Origin: Mesorhizobium sp. M9A.F.Ca.ET.002.03.1.2
Lineage (GTDB): Bacteria > Pseudomonadota > Alphaproteobacteria > Rhizobiales > Rhizobiaceae
Length of the DNA: 64,000 nucleotides
Direction of reading: 5' to 3'
Assembly (NCBI RefSeq): GCF_003952365.1
Contig: NZ_CP034443.1
Coordinates: 2,163,001-2,227,000 of the forward strand
Positions within the stretch are counted from its first letter, which is position 1, and every line of letters begins with the position of its first letter. The notes under the pieces are model-generated. The model did no database searches and was not told the DNA's origin. It saw only the letters and a list, made by a program, of their open reading frames with translations. The translations under genes and the position numbers were made by a program. Positions 17,456-25,783 of the stretch are shown here, piece by piece.

Positions 17456-18319
17456 ATGCCTGAAAAAACCAACAGAATAGCCTTCCAGGGCGAGCCGGGC
17501 GCCAATTCCGACACCGCCTGCCGCAACATGTTCCCTGATATGGAGCCGTTGCCGTGCCCGACCTTCGAGGATGCCTTCAATGCCGTCGAGACCGGCAAGG
17601 CCGACCTCGCCATGATCCCGATCGAGAACACGATTGCCGGGCGCGTCGCCGACATCCACCATCTCCTGCCGGAATCGAAGCTGCATATCGTCGGAGAGTA
17701 TTTCCTGCCGATCCATTTCCAGCTGATGGTCCTGCCGGGCGTCAGGCGCGACGAGATCAGAAGCGTGCACAGCCACATTCATGCGCTCGGCCAATGCCGC
17801 AAATACATCCGCAGGAACGGCTGGAAGCCGGTGGTCGCCGGCGACACCGCGGGCGCCGCCAAGCTGGTCGCCGAGCTGAAGGACCGCACCATGGCCGCGT
17901 TGGCGCCGGCGCTGGCCGCGACGCTCTACGGGCTCGACATCATCGAGGAGAATGTCGAGGACACCGACTCAAACGTCACCCGCTTCGTCGTGCTGACCAA
18001 GAACAGGCGATGGGCCGACCGCCCCTCCGCGGCCGCTAAAATGATGACTACGTTCATCTTCCGCGTCCGCAACGTGCCGGCCGCGCTCTACAAGGCGATG
18101 GGCGGCTTCGCCACCAACGGCATCAACATGACCAAGCTGGAGAGCTACCAGCTCGGCGCGTTCACGGCGACCCTGTTCTACGCCGACATCGAGGGCCATC
18201 CTGACGATCCGCTGGTCAAGCTGGCGCTCGACGAGCTTGCCTTCTTCTCGCGCGAAATGCGGATTCTCGGCGTCTATCCGGCCAGCGAATCGCGCGAACA
18301 ATGGAAGGTGGCGGATTAG
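17456..18319 (+). CDS. pheA: Prephenate dehydratase
   Basis: A 287-residue monofunctional enzyme converting prephenate to phenylpyruvate in phenylalanine synthesis. There is no chorismate mutase domain. The dehydratase domain begins IAFQGEPGANSDTAC and holds IPIENTIAGRV and the catalytic TRF in SNVTRFVVL. The C-terminal ACT domain (FRVRNVPAALYKAM) would bind phenylalanine for feedback control; its usual ESRP motif reads ESYQ here. ATG 17456 fits the family start, and an in-frame TTG at 17396 would overlap kdsB. The 11-bp sequence GAGACATTTGG occurs twice, 20 nt apart, just before the start. Confidence 0.95.
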   Translation: MPEKTNRIAFQGEPGANSDTACRNMFPDMEPLPCPTFEDAFNAVETGKADLAMIPIENTIAGRVADIHHLLPESKLHIVGEYFLPIHFQLMVLPGVRRDEIRSVHSHIHALGQCRKYIRRNGWKPVVAGDTAGAAKLVAELKDRTMAALAPALAATLYGLDIIEENVEDTDSNVTRFVVLTKNRRWADRPSAAAKMMTTFIFRVRNVPAALYKAMGGFATNGINMTKLESYQLGAFTATLFYADIEGHPDDPLVKLALDELAFFSREMRILGVYPASESREQWKVAD

Positions 18320-18589
18320 CGCAAGTTTTCTTGGCCAACGGCTGATTGGCTCTTTGAGGTCTTTTAGATTGGGCGGAGCCCCGTGTTTCGTCATCCTAGG
18401 GCGGAGCAGGAGCGAAGCTCCTCGCGGAGACCCTAGGATCCATGCCGTGTCTTTCGATCTGCACAGCGTTACTGAATTCCGCTTGTGACGTTGGGCAGCA
18501 AGGTTAATGAGACAGCACGCACTGTAGCGGATCAACCGCAATTCTAACCGCTGCGTTCTTCGGCCGAACTCACGGCATGGCAACTGTGT

Positions 18590-19522
18590 TCATGCGAATG
18601 CGGTTTTATCGCGGATGATGGCGTTGAGGACGACCAGGAGCTTCCTTGCGACGGCGATGATGGCCAGTTTCTTGGAGCCTGAGCGGGCTGCAAGGTCGGT
18701 GTAGAAAGCTCTGAAGCGGTCACAGGCTCGGATGGCGCTCAGCGCCGCCATATAGAGAGCCCGACGCACACGCGATCGACCGCCCTGGATCTGGCTCCTG
18801 CGTTGGAGCTTACCGCTCTTATTATCGAACGGGGCAAGGCCGGCGAGTGCCGCGATCGACTTAGGCGAGCGCTGGCCGAGCTCGGGCAGGTGCGCTAGGA
18901 GCGAGAGCGCGCTGATCTTGGAGACACCGGGCACGGAGATCATCAGCGTATAATCGCGGGCGGTGTCCTCGGATTGACGAATGACTTTGGCGATCCGGCT
19001 CTCGAGCGCTTTGATGCGTGTGTCGAAGCCGGCAATCATGTCTTCCAGCTCGGCAACGACAGTCTCCTCGAAGGCCTCACCGAGGAGCTTCTTCAGCCTT
19101 GCCCGCATATCGACCAGTTGGTCACGGTGACGGGCAAGCGATTGAAGTCGCTCGTTTTCTTCGCACGGCCCCGGCTCGGGTGCAGGCTGATAGCGGCGGC
19201 CATAGCCGCTCAGCATCCTGGCATCGAGACGATCCGTCTTGGCTCGCCGTCTCGTCGACTTGGCATAGGGGTGAGTGTGCGCCGGGTTGTGCCGGGAGAA
19301 TGGAACGCCTGCCTTGGCCAGCGCGTGGCGCAGCAGCCGGTCATGGACGCCTGTCGCCTCCATGACGATGAAGTCTCGACTGGGGTCGAGGCCCGCCACA
19401 TAGGCAGCGATCGCATCGGCCTGGTTGGCGATGCGCTGATATCGGTTGCTTGTCTCATCAAAAAAATCGAGCCACTGCTTGGAGATGTCGCAGCCGACAT
19501 AGTTCTGCACTATCATGTCCAT
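18590..19522 (-). CDS. IS110-family transposase/recombinase
   Basis: A 310-residue DEDD recombinase of the IS110 family, which acts with a bridge RNA. The N-terminal RuvC-like domain starts VGCDISKQWLDF, with the acidic residues in IVMEATGVHD and AKTDRLDARML. A central coiled-coil (residues ~135-195, LVDMRARLKKLLGEAF) leads to the C-terminal domain with MISVPGVSKISALSLLAHLP. The serine-containing active-site segment is FDNKSGKLQRRSQIQGGRSR. All expected blocks are present and unbroken. ATG 19522 is preceded by AGGAAGAGG. A longer in-frame reading upstream would cover the bridge RNA region and is rejected. Confidence 0.95.
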   Translation of the reverse strand: MDMIVQNYVGCDISKQWLDFFDETSNRYQRIANQADAIAAYVAGLDPSRDFIVMEATGVHDRLLRHALAKAGVPFSRHNPAHTHPYAKSTRRRAKTDRLDARMLSGYGRRYQPAPEPGPCEENERLQSLARHRDQLVDMRARLKKLLGEAFEETVVAELEDMIAGFDTRIKALESRIAKVIRQSEDTARDYTLMISVPGVSKISALSLLAHLPELGQRSPKSIAALAGLAPFDNKSGKLQRRSQIQGGRSRVRRALYMAALSAIRACDRFRAFYTDLAARSGSKKLAIIAVARKLLVVLNAIIRDKTAFA

Positions 19523-19690
19523 GCCTCTTCCTGTGGTGCGGGGTCTGCTTGGAACAGCCCCGTGCAACTGTTCAGGTTGATGGTTCACCGGTGGGAAGGG
19601 ACCGGGCCATGCCACGGCCTGTCCGAAAGGACGACCAGGATCCACTCGGCCTCCTTCCCACTTCAAACCATACACCTGAACCAACACACA
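19523..19690 (-). ncRNA. Predicted IS110 bridge RNA
   Basis: Read 5' to 3' on the minus strand, a perfect 9-bp stem (GTGGGAAGG at 19661-19653 with CCTTCCCAC at 19599-19591) encloses a target loop. The loop holds GGATCC (19643-19638), identical to the left target, then hairpin GTCCTTTCGGAC, then GGCATGG (19613-19607), complementary to the right target CCATGCC. Downstream lies ACAGTTGC (in 19571-19562), identical to the IS right end. A GGGG/CCCC hairpin follows, then CACAGG (in 19538-19530), complementary to the IS left end CCTGTG. The order target-left, target-right, donor-left, donor-right is that known for IS621-type bridge RNAs. The exact RNA ends are not known. Confidence 0.75.
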
Positions 19691-19913
19691 GGATCCTAGG
19701 GTCTACGCTCCGCTTCGCGTCGCTCCGCCCTAGGATGACGAAGTCATGGAGGCCCGCGATAATCTCAGATGTTGGCCGGCCATGGTTATCGTCTCGAATC
19801 TCAGCCTCAACCAAGCGCTCCTATTCGATCTCTAGAAACGGATCGTTTGCTCCCTCCGCGGCGTCCTGACGTAGCGCCTTGCCAGGTGACGTGCGCCGGG
19901 CGACATTCCTGCG

Positions 19914-20717
19914 ATGTGGCTCCTGAAACTGACGCTCGCGGTCGCTGGATTGTATGCGGTCGTTGTCACGGTCGCGTATGTGCTTCAGTCCTGGCTGATC
20001 TTCCCGGCCGGCTTTGCGGCTTTCGGGCCCGATCTGCCGGCCGGGACCCGCCATGTCGAGCTGGCGACGGAGGATGGCGAGCGCGTCGTTCTGGTACGCC
20101 TGCCGGCAAGACAGGCGGTGGCCGAGCCGCGCCCGCTTCTGCTGGGATTCGCCGGCAACGCCTGGAATGCTGACGCGCTTGCCCTCATGCTGCACCAGCT
20201 GTTCCCCGAATATGAGGTCGCGGCGCTGCACTACCGCGGCTATGCGCCGAGCAGCGGAAGCCCGTCGGCCTCCGCCCTGTTCGAGGACGCCCGACGCGCT
20301 CATGACCACCTGGCCACCGATGCCAGAGCCGGCATCGTCGCCATCGGCCTCAGCCTCGGCGCTTCGGTTGCGGTCGATCTGGCGGCGGCCCGGCGGCTGC
20401 GCGGCATCGTCATGGTGACGCCCTTCGATTCGCTGAGCGAACTCGCCGCTCACCACTATCCCTGGCTGCCGGTGCGCCTCTTGCTGCGGCATCGCATGGA
20501 GGCGGCAAGAGCTCTGCGCCACCTCGATGTCCCCGCGGCCGTCATCATCGCCGAGCACGACACCATCGTCCCCGCGGCACGTTCGACACCCCTGCGCGAC
20601 GCCGCCCGTAATCTGCGCAGCCACATCGCCATAGCGGCTGGCCATAACGACCTCTATGGCCATCCCGACTTCGCCGGCGCGCTACGCGCCTCCGTTGCGG
20701 CGGTCACGCACGATTGA
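19914..20717 (+). CDS. Alpha/beta hydrolase, membrane-anchored
   Basis: A 267-residue serine hydrolase of the BEM46-like alpha/beta type. One N-terminal hydrophobic helix (MWLLKLTLAVAGLYAVVVTVAYVL) anchors it in the membrane. The nucleophile elbow is GLSLGASVA (GxSxG). The acid is probably the Asp in IIAEHDTIVP, and the base the His in AGHNDLYGHPDF. LGFAGNAWN near residue 75 would form the oxyanion region. Substrate is unknown; relatives are esterases or thioesterases. It stands alone, downstream of the IS110 element, and converges on the exported protein at 20774. Confidence 0.85.
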   Translation: MWLLKLTLAVAGLYAVVVTVAYVLQSWLIFPAGFAAFGPDLPAGTRHVELATEDGERVVLVRLPARQAVAEPRPLLLGFAGNAWNADALALMLHQLFPEYEVAALHYRGYAPSSGSPSASALFEDARRAHDHLATDARAGIVAIGLSLGASVAVDLAAARRLRGIVMVTPFDSLSELAAHHYPWLPVRLLLRHRMEAARALRHLDVPAAVIIAEHDTIVPAARSTPLRDAARNLRSHIAIAAGHNDLYGHPDFAGALRASVAAVTHD

Positions 20718-20773
20718 CGAGCAGTTCAGGCGCGCGCAAGGTGACGATCCAGGCCGGCCGGGCGACACGGCTG

Positions 20774-21259
20774 TCACTCGATCGCTTTGCAGGTTCCGAA
20801 CGCGTTCAACACGCTGTGGTCCGAGGCCACGGTGAAGGAGGCCATCTCGTCACTTGTCGAACCCTGGATCGTCCAGCCGGTCGCCCCGTCGACGCCTTGA
20901 AGGATGAGGCTGTCGCCCGACTGAGCCAGGACACCGATCGTCGACACATGCGGCAGGCCGTCCGCATTGACCGACGCGATGATTTGCTGCTCGAAATGGA
21001 TGAGAAAACGCGCCGGCAGTGGAACCTCGCCAAGCGCCTCGGCCGCACTGCAACCGGAACCTGTCTTGCAGAGGCGGGCCTCGGTAAAGGTACAATCGAT
21101 CGGATGCGGCAATGGTTCGGTCCCGGCCGCCTGTTGACCCTGGGGCGCGGGTTGCTGTTCAGCAGGCGGTTGATTTTCCGGCGCGGGCTGCTGTGCGTTG
21201 GCGAAGCTGATGAGGCCGCCGGCGATCAGGACAGCGATGATTGGTGAAAGGATGTGCAT
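20774..21259 (-). CDS. Exported hypothetical protein with proline/glutamine-rich linker
   Basis: A 161-residue protein with a signal peptide (MHILSPIIAVLIAGGLISFANA, cleavage after ANA). A low-complexity Q/P/A linker follows (residues ~23-46, PAPENQPPAEQQPAPQGQQ). The C-terminal domain of ~110 residues has five cysteines (DCTFTEARLCKTGSGC and FGTCKAIE) and alternating strands, suggesting a disulphide-bonded periplasmic domain. I do not recognise the family. It lies 71 nt downstream of another small exported protein on the same strand (21331-21612), so both may be co-expressed. Confidence 0.75.
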   Translation of the reverse strand: MHILSPIIAVLIAGGLISFANAQQPAPENQPPAEQQPAPQGQQAAGTEPLPHPIDCTFTEARLCKTGSGCSAAEALGEVPLPARFLIHFEQQIIASVNADGLPHVSTIGVLAQSGDSLILQGVDGATGWTIQGSTSDEMASFTVASDHSVLNAFGTCKAIE

Positions 21260-21330
21260 TTGAAGCCTCCTATCCTTGGTGCAACGTTGAAGGCGACGAC
21301 CGACGGATCTCGACGCGGTTTCGCCGGACG

Positions 21331-21612
21331 TCAGTACGGTTCATAGGGCGGATAGTAGGCAGGACGCCGGGGTGGAGGATAATAGTAGACGGAGGGGGGC
21401 GGCGGACGATAATAAGCTGGAGGGTAAGGTTGCCCGTAATAGTAGCGCGGGCGCGGGCGCTGCCGCGCGCTGACCGCGGCTCCCAATACCGCGCCGGCGA
21501 CGAGGCCGGCTATCAGCGCGCCATCATGATTATGGTGGGCATGGGCTGGCGTCGACATCGACGCCGCCACGACGCTTACGGCGGTAAGCACCGGAATTGT
21601 GACTTTCAGCAT
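21331..21612 (-). CDS. Small exported proline/tyrosine-rich protein
   Basis: A 93-residue protein with a signal peptide (MLKVTIPVLTAVSVVAASMSTPAHA) and a short glycine-rich hydrophobic segment (LIAGLVAGAVLGAAVSA, glycine-zipper-like). The tail is dominated by proline, tyrosine and arginine (YYYGQPYPPAYYRPPPPSV). Such proteins are common in Hyphomicrobiales and usually unassigned; the glycine zipper suggests envelope association. The ATG is preceded by AGAGAG. It probably forms a unit with the exported protein at 20774-21259. Confidence 0.75.
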   Translation of the reverse strand: MLKVTIPVLTAVSVVAASMSTPAHAHHNHDGALIAGLVAGAVLGAAVSARQRPRPRYYYGQPYPPAYYRPPPPSVYYYPPPRRPAYYPPYEPY

Positions 21613-22731
21613 CTCTCTCTTTCCTCTTTCGCCTCACTCGACTGCGCTATCTCCGGGCACTGACTGCGCCCGGAATTTACGGAATTTCTTCCTCGATCGC
21701 CTCGGCCAGCACGAATCTCAGCCGCCAGTCGTCATCGAGATCCCCGTAGTGATCGCGATCCCCGTAGTGGATGTCGTAGATGCGCCATTCATCGGCGCGC
21801 CGCGAGAGAACGGGACCGGCCTCGAGTACCGCCGCATTTCTTGCGATTGCCAACTTTGGCTGCCGCTTCACGTTCATTCTCGGCGGCATCCGCCTACGCA
21901 GAGAAGAATGCCCTGGCTCTAATGGTATGGGCCGGAATGGTATGGGCCGGGTCACCACGGCGTCCATCCTGTGATGGTCGCGCCAAGCAAGGGATTGACC
22001 GGATGACTGGATTCCGAAAAGGAACCCTGCAGACCAGCACCGCCGCTTGGCCGATCGGGCACCCCTCCACCTCTTCATGCACGTTATACGTGTTGCCTTC
22101 GAAAGAAAACCCCTTCGAATATCGAATCCCAGTTCTCGGACTTCGCAAAATGTCGCGAACGCGGACGACACTAGGTCAAGCGCAGCCCAGATCGCGATTG
22201 ACCCCTCCACATCCCTGGCTTGCATGCGATCCCGGATCGGGAAAATCACCGTGACCATGGCGCACTGAGAGCTTCCTGGCGAAGGCAGGCGTCTCGAAGC
22301 GAGCCCTTTGGCCGTGTCGATGGTCCGTTCACCCTGGCCATCCGCTTTCCGTGCGCATCTCGGACTTGAGCGATGTGCTTCGATGCCTACTGGGGTCGAA
22401 CTGCTCGTTCAGAGCGGTTGGATCCTAGCCCAGCGGCGCGTAGTCGATCTCGAGAAACGCCTCGACTTCCCGAACCCAGGCAGGTTGCCGAGGATCATGC
22501 CATAGGCGGAGAGAACGAGACGGGCCAATAAAGGACTAAATTAGAGGGTACTGTTATTTGCGCACCGACGTGGCAAACTCGATCCGACGATCGCAGCGCT
22601 GGCTGGCGTCACTCCTCCGGAAATATCCGTGAGAGCATTATCGGAGAGCGGCGCGTGCCGCAGCGGGTGTTGATCGGCCGGAACGGCTACCGAGACCACG
22701 CTCAGGTCGCTGAAACCAGAGAGGTATCCCC
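21613..22731. other. Long gap with no convincing gene
   Basis: About 1.1 kb without a gene I can support. The longest frame (minus strand, 21677-22258) has no recognisable domain and atypical composition. The stretch holds two short tandem duplications: GATCCCCGTAGTG at ~21740-21770 and ATGGTATGGGCCGGA at ~21921-21950. It also holds the Dabb 3'-end fragment at 22393-22479. It reads like decayed sequence at the edge of an insertion. The ribosome-binding site of the RTX gene (AGAGAGG) closes it. Confidence 0.6.
22425..22478 (-). pseudogene. 3'-end fragment of a Dabb-domain gene
   Basis: On the minus strand the last 17 codons read W-V-R-E-V-E-A-F-L-E-I-D-Y-A-P-L-G-stop. The intact gene at 25462-25755 ends W-V-P-E-V-E-A-F-V-E-I-D-Y-E-P-L-S-stop. 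Similarity continues ~32 nt past the stop codon, so the shared block is 22393-22479 versus 25424-25516, in the same orientation and ~80 percent identical by eye. No upstream part of the gene is present. It is either the scar of an insertion or a partial duplication. Confidence 0.8.
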
Positions 22732-24753
22732 ATGGCTCTCCTTCCCGACTTTGCCGCCGCCACGTTCGGCAATTCCACGAATATCGACAACACGTTCTTC
22801 CCGTTGCCCGGAGGCACCATCAATAGCTACGGCGCCGCGCTTATCGATCCCGAGACCGGCGAGGAGGAGACGGAGCGCAACGATCACTTCCCCACGTTCG
22901 AGACGAAGATCATCGAGGGCGTCGAGACGGTCGTCGTCCGCGATACGGCCTATGCTGACGGCGTTCTCGTCGAGGACACGCTCGACTGGTACGCGCAGGC
23001 CGATGACGGCAACGTCTGGTATCTGGGCGAGATCGCGACGAACTACAACTACAACGACGAGGGCGAGTTCATCGGGACCGACTTCGGCGGATCATGGGAG
23101 GCAGGCGTCGATGGGGCCGCGCCGGGATGGATCATGCGCACGGCACCGATGCCGGGCGACAGCTATTTCCAGGAGTTCTACGCCGGCGTGGCGGAGGACG
23201 AAGGCGAGGTAATTGCGACCGGTCTCGACGTCGAGACCGACTTCGGTTCCTTTCACGGTGTCGTCAAGATCCTCGACACTTCGGGGCTGGAGCCCGGCGT
23301 GGGCGCCTACAAATACTTCGCGCCCGGCATCGGCCTAGTGTTGGAGGAGGAGGTGGTGTTCTCGGAGGATGAGCCCGAGCTCGTCATCGAGATCCAGAAC
23401 AGGCGTGAGGTCGACGTCTCCGCCCCCGTCGATCCGACAGAGCTCGCCTTCGCGGGGGACGGCGCTGCCAAGACCATCACCTTCCTCAGCGAGGACGCGA
23501 GCACCAACGGCGCGATCGGCGCCTATACCTTCGACACAGCGACGGGCGAGATCGGCGAGGCGCGCATCCTCTTTGCCGACACCGAGGACGTCGAGGCCAG
23601 CGCGAAGGCGACGATGACAGTTGCGGCCGGGCAGTCGCTCGGCCTGTTCCTCATCCCGGATGTCGAGGATCTCGGCCTCGAGCTCGAGGACTACGCAGAC
23701 GGCGGCCTCTACTTCCGCGACTTCACCTCAGGTGATGTCGCCGACGTTTACGACGGCGACGACGCGACGACCTACACGCCTGGCCCGGCCACCATCTACG
23801 ACCGGCTGGCGCCGGTCGTCACCGACGCCGACGGCAACCTGCTGCCGATCCGGGCGTTCCATTCGGTCGGCAACCGCGACGGCTTCAACTTCCTGAACCC
23901 GGTGGCCGGCGAGAACGCCCTTGCAAGCGATATCGACGACGGCCTCGCCGGGGTCGAGGTGGTGAGCTTTGAGGATGGCCTGGCCAGCACCGAGGACTTC
24001 GACGGCGATTTCGACGATGCTTTCGTTGCCGTCAGCGATGCGCCGCTCAGCGGCGAAACAGTCAATGCCCTGGTTGAAGCAACCGGCATCAGCCGGCGGG
24101 TCGGCACGGACGGCTCGGATCGGCTCGTCGGAACCGATGAGGACGATCAGCTCATCGCGCTGGACGGCAATGACGTGATCCGGGGTCGCGGCGGTGATGA
24201 CCAGATCGAGGCCGGCGGCGGCAACGATCGCGCCTATGGCGGCGCCGGCGATGACGAGATCTCCGGCGAGGAGGGGCACGACCGGCTGTTCGGCGGCGAG
24301 GGCGACGACGAGATCGATGGCGACGAGGGCCGCGACAGAATCCAGGGCGATGCCGGCGATGATGAACTCGCGGGTGGCGAGGGCAATGACCGGCTCTTCG
24401 GCGGCGATGGCTTCGACGAGCTCAAGGGCGGTGAAGGCGACGACCGGCTCTGGGCCGGCGGCGACGGCGCGCGGATGTCCGGCGGCGCGGACGACGATAC
24501 CCTCTTTGGCGAGGCCGGCGCCGAGGACGTCTTTGTCTTCGACCTGATACCTTTCGGCAGTGACCTGATCCGGGGCTTCGAGAACGGCGCCGATCGCATC
24601 GAGATCGCGACCTATACGGGCGTCGAGAGCTTCGAGGACGTCGCCGTCACGCAGGACGGACTGTCGACCGTGCTGAGCTTCGCGGAGGGAACCGTAGAGA
24701 TCGCCAATTTCGACTCCGCGGTGATCGATGCCTCCGATTTCTTCTTCGTCTGA
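22732..24753 (+). CDS. RTX-type calcium-binding protein
   Basis: A 673-residue acidic protein ending in RTX repeats, secreted by type I systems in this family. Residues ~1-240 form a domain common in such proteins (GDSYFQEFYAG, KYFAPGIGLVLEEEV). A middle domain (~250-450) contains LGLFLIPDVEDLG and resembles DUF4114-type modules. About a dozen GGxGxDxx nonapeptides run from ~465 to 590 (GGAGDDEISGEEGHDRLFGG), folding as a calcium-bound beta-roll. The C-terminus ends in the hydrophobic SDFFFV expected of an uncleaved type I signal. There is no N-terminal signal and I see no cysteine. No ABC exporter, adaptor or acyltransferase gene lies nearby. AGAGAGG precedes the ATG. It sits between the two Dabb-related blocks. 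Confidence 0.92.
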   Translation: MALLPDFAAATFGNSTNIDNTFFPLPGGTINSYGAALIDPETGEEETERNDHFPTFETKIIEGVETVVVRDTAYADGVLVEDTLDWYAQADDGNVWYLGEIATNYNYNDEGEFIGTDFGGSWEAGVDGAAPGWIMRTAPMPGDSYFQEFYAGVAEDEGEVIATGLDVETDFGSFHGVVKILDTSGLEPGVGAYKYFAPGIGLVLEEEVVFSEDEPELVIEIQNRREVDVSAPVDPTELAFAGDGAAKTITFLSEDASTNGAIGAYTFDTATGEIGEARILFADTEDVEASAKATMTVAAGQSLGLFLIPDVEDLGLELEDYADGGLYFRDFTSGDVADVYDGDDATTYTPGPATIYDRLAPVVTDADGNLLPIRAFHSVGNRDGFNFLNPVAGENALASDIDDGLAGVEVVSFEDGLASTEDFDGDFDDAFVAVSDAPLSGETVNALVEATGISRRVGTDGSDRLVGTDEDDQLIALDGNDVIRGRGGDDQIEAGGGNDRAYGGAGDDEISGEEGHDRLFGGEGDDEIDGDEGRDRIQGDAGDDELAGGEGNDRLFGGDGFDELKGGEGDDRLWAGGDGARMSGGADDDTLFGEAGAEDVFVFDLIPFGSDLIRGFENGADRIEIATYTGVESFEDVAVTQDGLSTVLSFAEGTVEIANFDSAVIDASDFFFV

Positions 24754-25461
24754 CGCGCGGGCGGGGCGCGGTCCCCCTGGCCGCGCCGTTGTCTCGCCGA
24801 TTGGAAGGAGGACCCGCCGCGCCTATGATGGGTGTGCTCCAGGCGCAGCAGGGATAACCCGTTCGTGAAGGTTCATCGAAGACGATACCGAGTCCGCCGA
24901 TTGGTCAGACGGTACTTGCTCCGCGGTCATTGGCGTTAACCCTGCGACACTTCACCCGAAAATGAATCCCGTGGCCGAAGGGCCCGCAGCACAATGGCAG
25001 GCGGCGCCAATCAGCGGCCTTTTCCCGAGGAATCTCATGACGCGCAAGCACGCAGTTCCAGCCGCCCAACCAGAGGCAGCCGGTGCGGCCACGCGAAACG
25101 CATGACAAACGTCAGCTCACGACCCCATTCCGGACCACTACGCATGCGACGGCCAATGTCGCGTACGGATCATGGATGTGAATTCGACTGCTTTGCTCAA
25201 TCGATCAGCTTGTCGACCTGTCGGGCATCCGTACGCATCTACGGCGCCAAAGCATGATCCCCGCGCAAATTGCCCCAGCTATTGATGTCGCGGGTATATT
25301 AGTGTCGAAAGTGCGCCATTGGTACCGATCATGATCCCTGCTCGACTGCAGCCGGATGGGGTTCTGTAGATCAACTCTGGGCTCAAACCATCCGTCTGTT
25401 GTGCGGCTGGTCAAGACTGCAACGGGTCGAACTTGCTCGTTCCGAGCAATTGGATTCTGAT
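24754..25461. other. Gap with no convincing gene
   Basis: About 700 bp between the RTX stop codon and the end of the Dabb gene, with no frame I can support in either direction. No clear T-rich terminator follows the RTX gene. The right edge (from 25424) belongs to the block shared with 22393-22479. Together with 21613-22731 it frames the RTX gene in non-coding or decayed sequence. Confidence 0.6.
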
Positions 25462-25755
25462 CTAGCTCAGCGGCTCGTAGTCGATCTCGACAAACGCCTC
25501 GACCTCCGGGACCCAGCGGTCGCGAACGAAGGCGACGTGGTCGGGATGGTCGTTATAGCGGGAATAGGCAGCCTGGTCGGCGAACTCCATCGAGAAGCCG
25601 AAGCGATAGTCGTTCTTCGGGCTGACCTGCCGCAACTGCTCGAATTTCTCCACGCCAGGTACGGCCGCCAGCACTTTGGCGTCGGCGAGGAATTTTGCCT
25701 CCTCGGTCGAGCCCTCCTTGTGCTTCAGCCTGAACACCACCGTATGACGGATCAT
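25462..25755 (-). CDS. Stress-responsive A/B-barrel (Dabb) protein
   Basis: A 97-residue single Dabb domain, a dimeric ferredoxin-like alpha/beta barrel. It begins MIRHTVVFRLKHKEGS, the standard family opening, with NDYRFGFSMEFADQAAYSRY and HPDHVAFVRDRWVPEVEAF in the second half. Family members bind small hydrophobic ligands or cyclise polyketide-like chains; many are stress-induced with unknown ligand. It lies 28 nt downstream of nudC, likely in the same transcript. A diverged fragment of its 3' end recurs at 22425-22478. Confidence 0.93.
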   Translation of the reverse strand: MIRHTVVFRLKHKEGSTEEAKFLADAKVLAAVPGVEKFEQLRQVSPKNDYRFGFSMEFADQAAYSRYNDHPDHVAFVRDRWVPEVEAFVEIDYEPLS

Positions 25756-25783
25756 TCTTTTTGCTCCCCCGATGTTTTACTGG

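Larger units (their letters stand above)
18581..19690 (-). mobile_element. IS110-family insertion sequence (about 1.11 kb)
   Basis: The boundaries come from comparing the split type 2 element with its intact copy at 53.6 kb. In transposase orientation the left flank ends GGATCC before TGTGTGTTGG, and the right end ACACAGTTG is followed by CCATGCC. The dinucleotide CC is thus present on both sides and is the likely exchange core. There are no long terminal inverted repeats and no target duplication beyond the core, as expected for IS110. The element has 168 nt upstream of the transposase and only ~9 nt downstream, the IS110-group layout. The open reading frame is intact, so it may be active. 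Confidence 0.9.
18386..19742. repeat. Type 2 palindromic element split by the IS110 insertion
   Basis: The left part (18386-18580) starts TCGTCATCCTAGGGCGGAGC and ends CACGGCATGG. The right part (19691-19742) runs GGATCCTAGGGTCT to GCCCTAGGATGACGAA. Together they match the uninterrupted copy at 53568-53757, where CGGCATGG runs straight into ATCCCTGGGTCT. Both outer arms and the inner CCATGCCGTG/CACGGCATGG arms are inverted repeats, so the element can fold into a long cruciform. An intact GGATCCATGCC site remains in its left arm at 18436-18446. Confidence 0.88.

Noticed and set aside
21677..22258. Minus-strand frame of 193 codons
   Set aside because: No domain, no signal and no good ribosome site; odd composition and short tandem duplications inside suggest a chance or decayed frame.
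24905..25108. Minus-strand frame of 67 codons
   Set aside because: No ribosome site, no conserved features; left as part of a non-coding gap.
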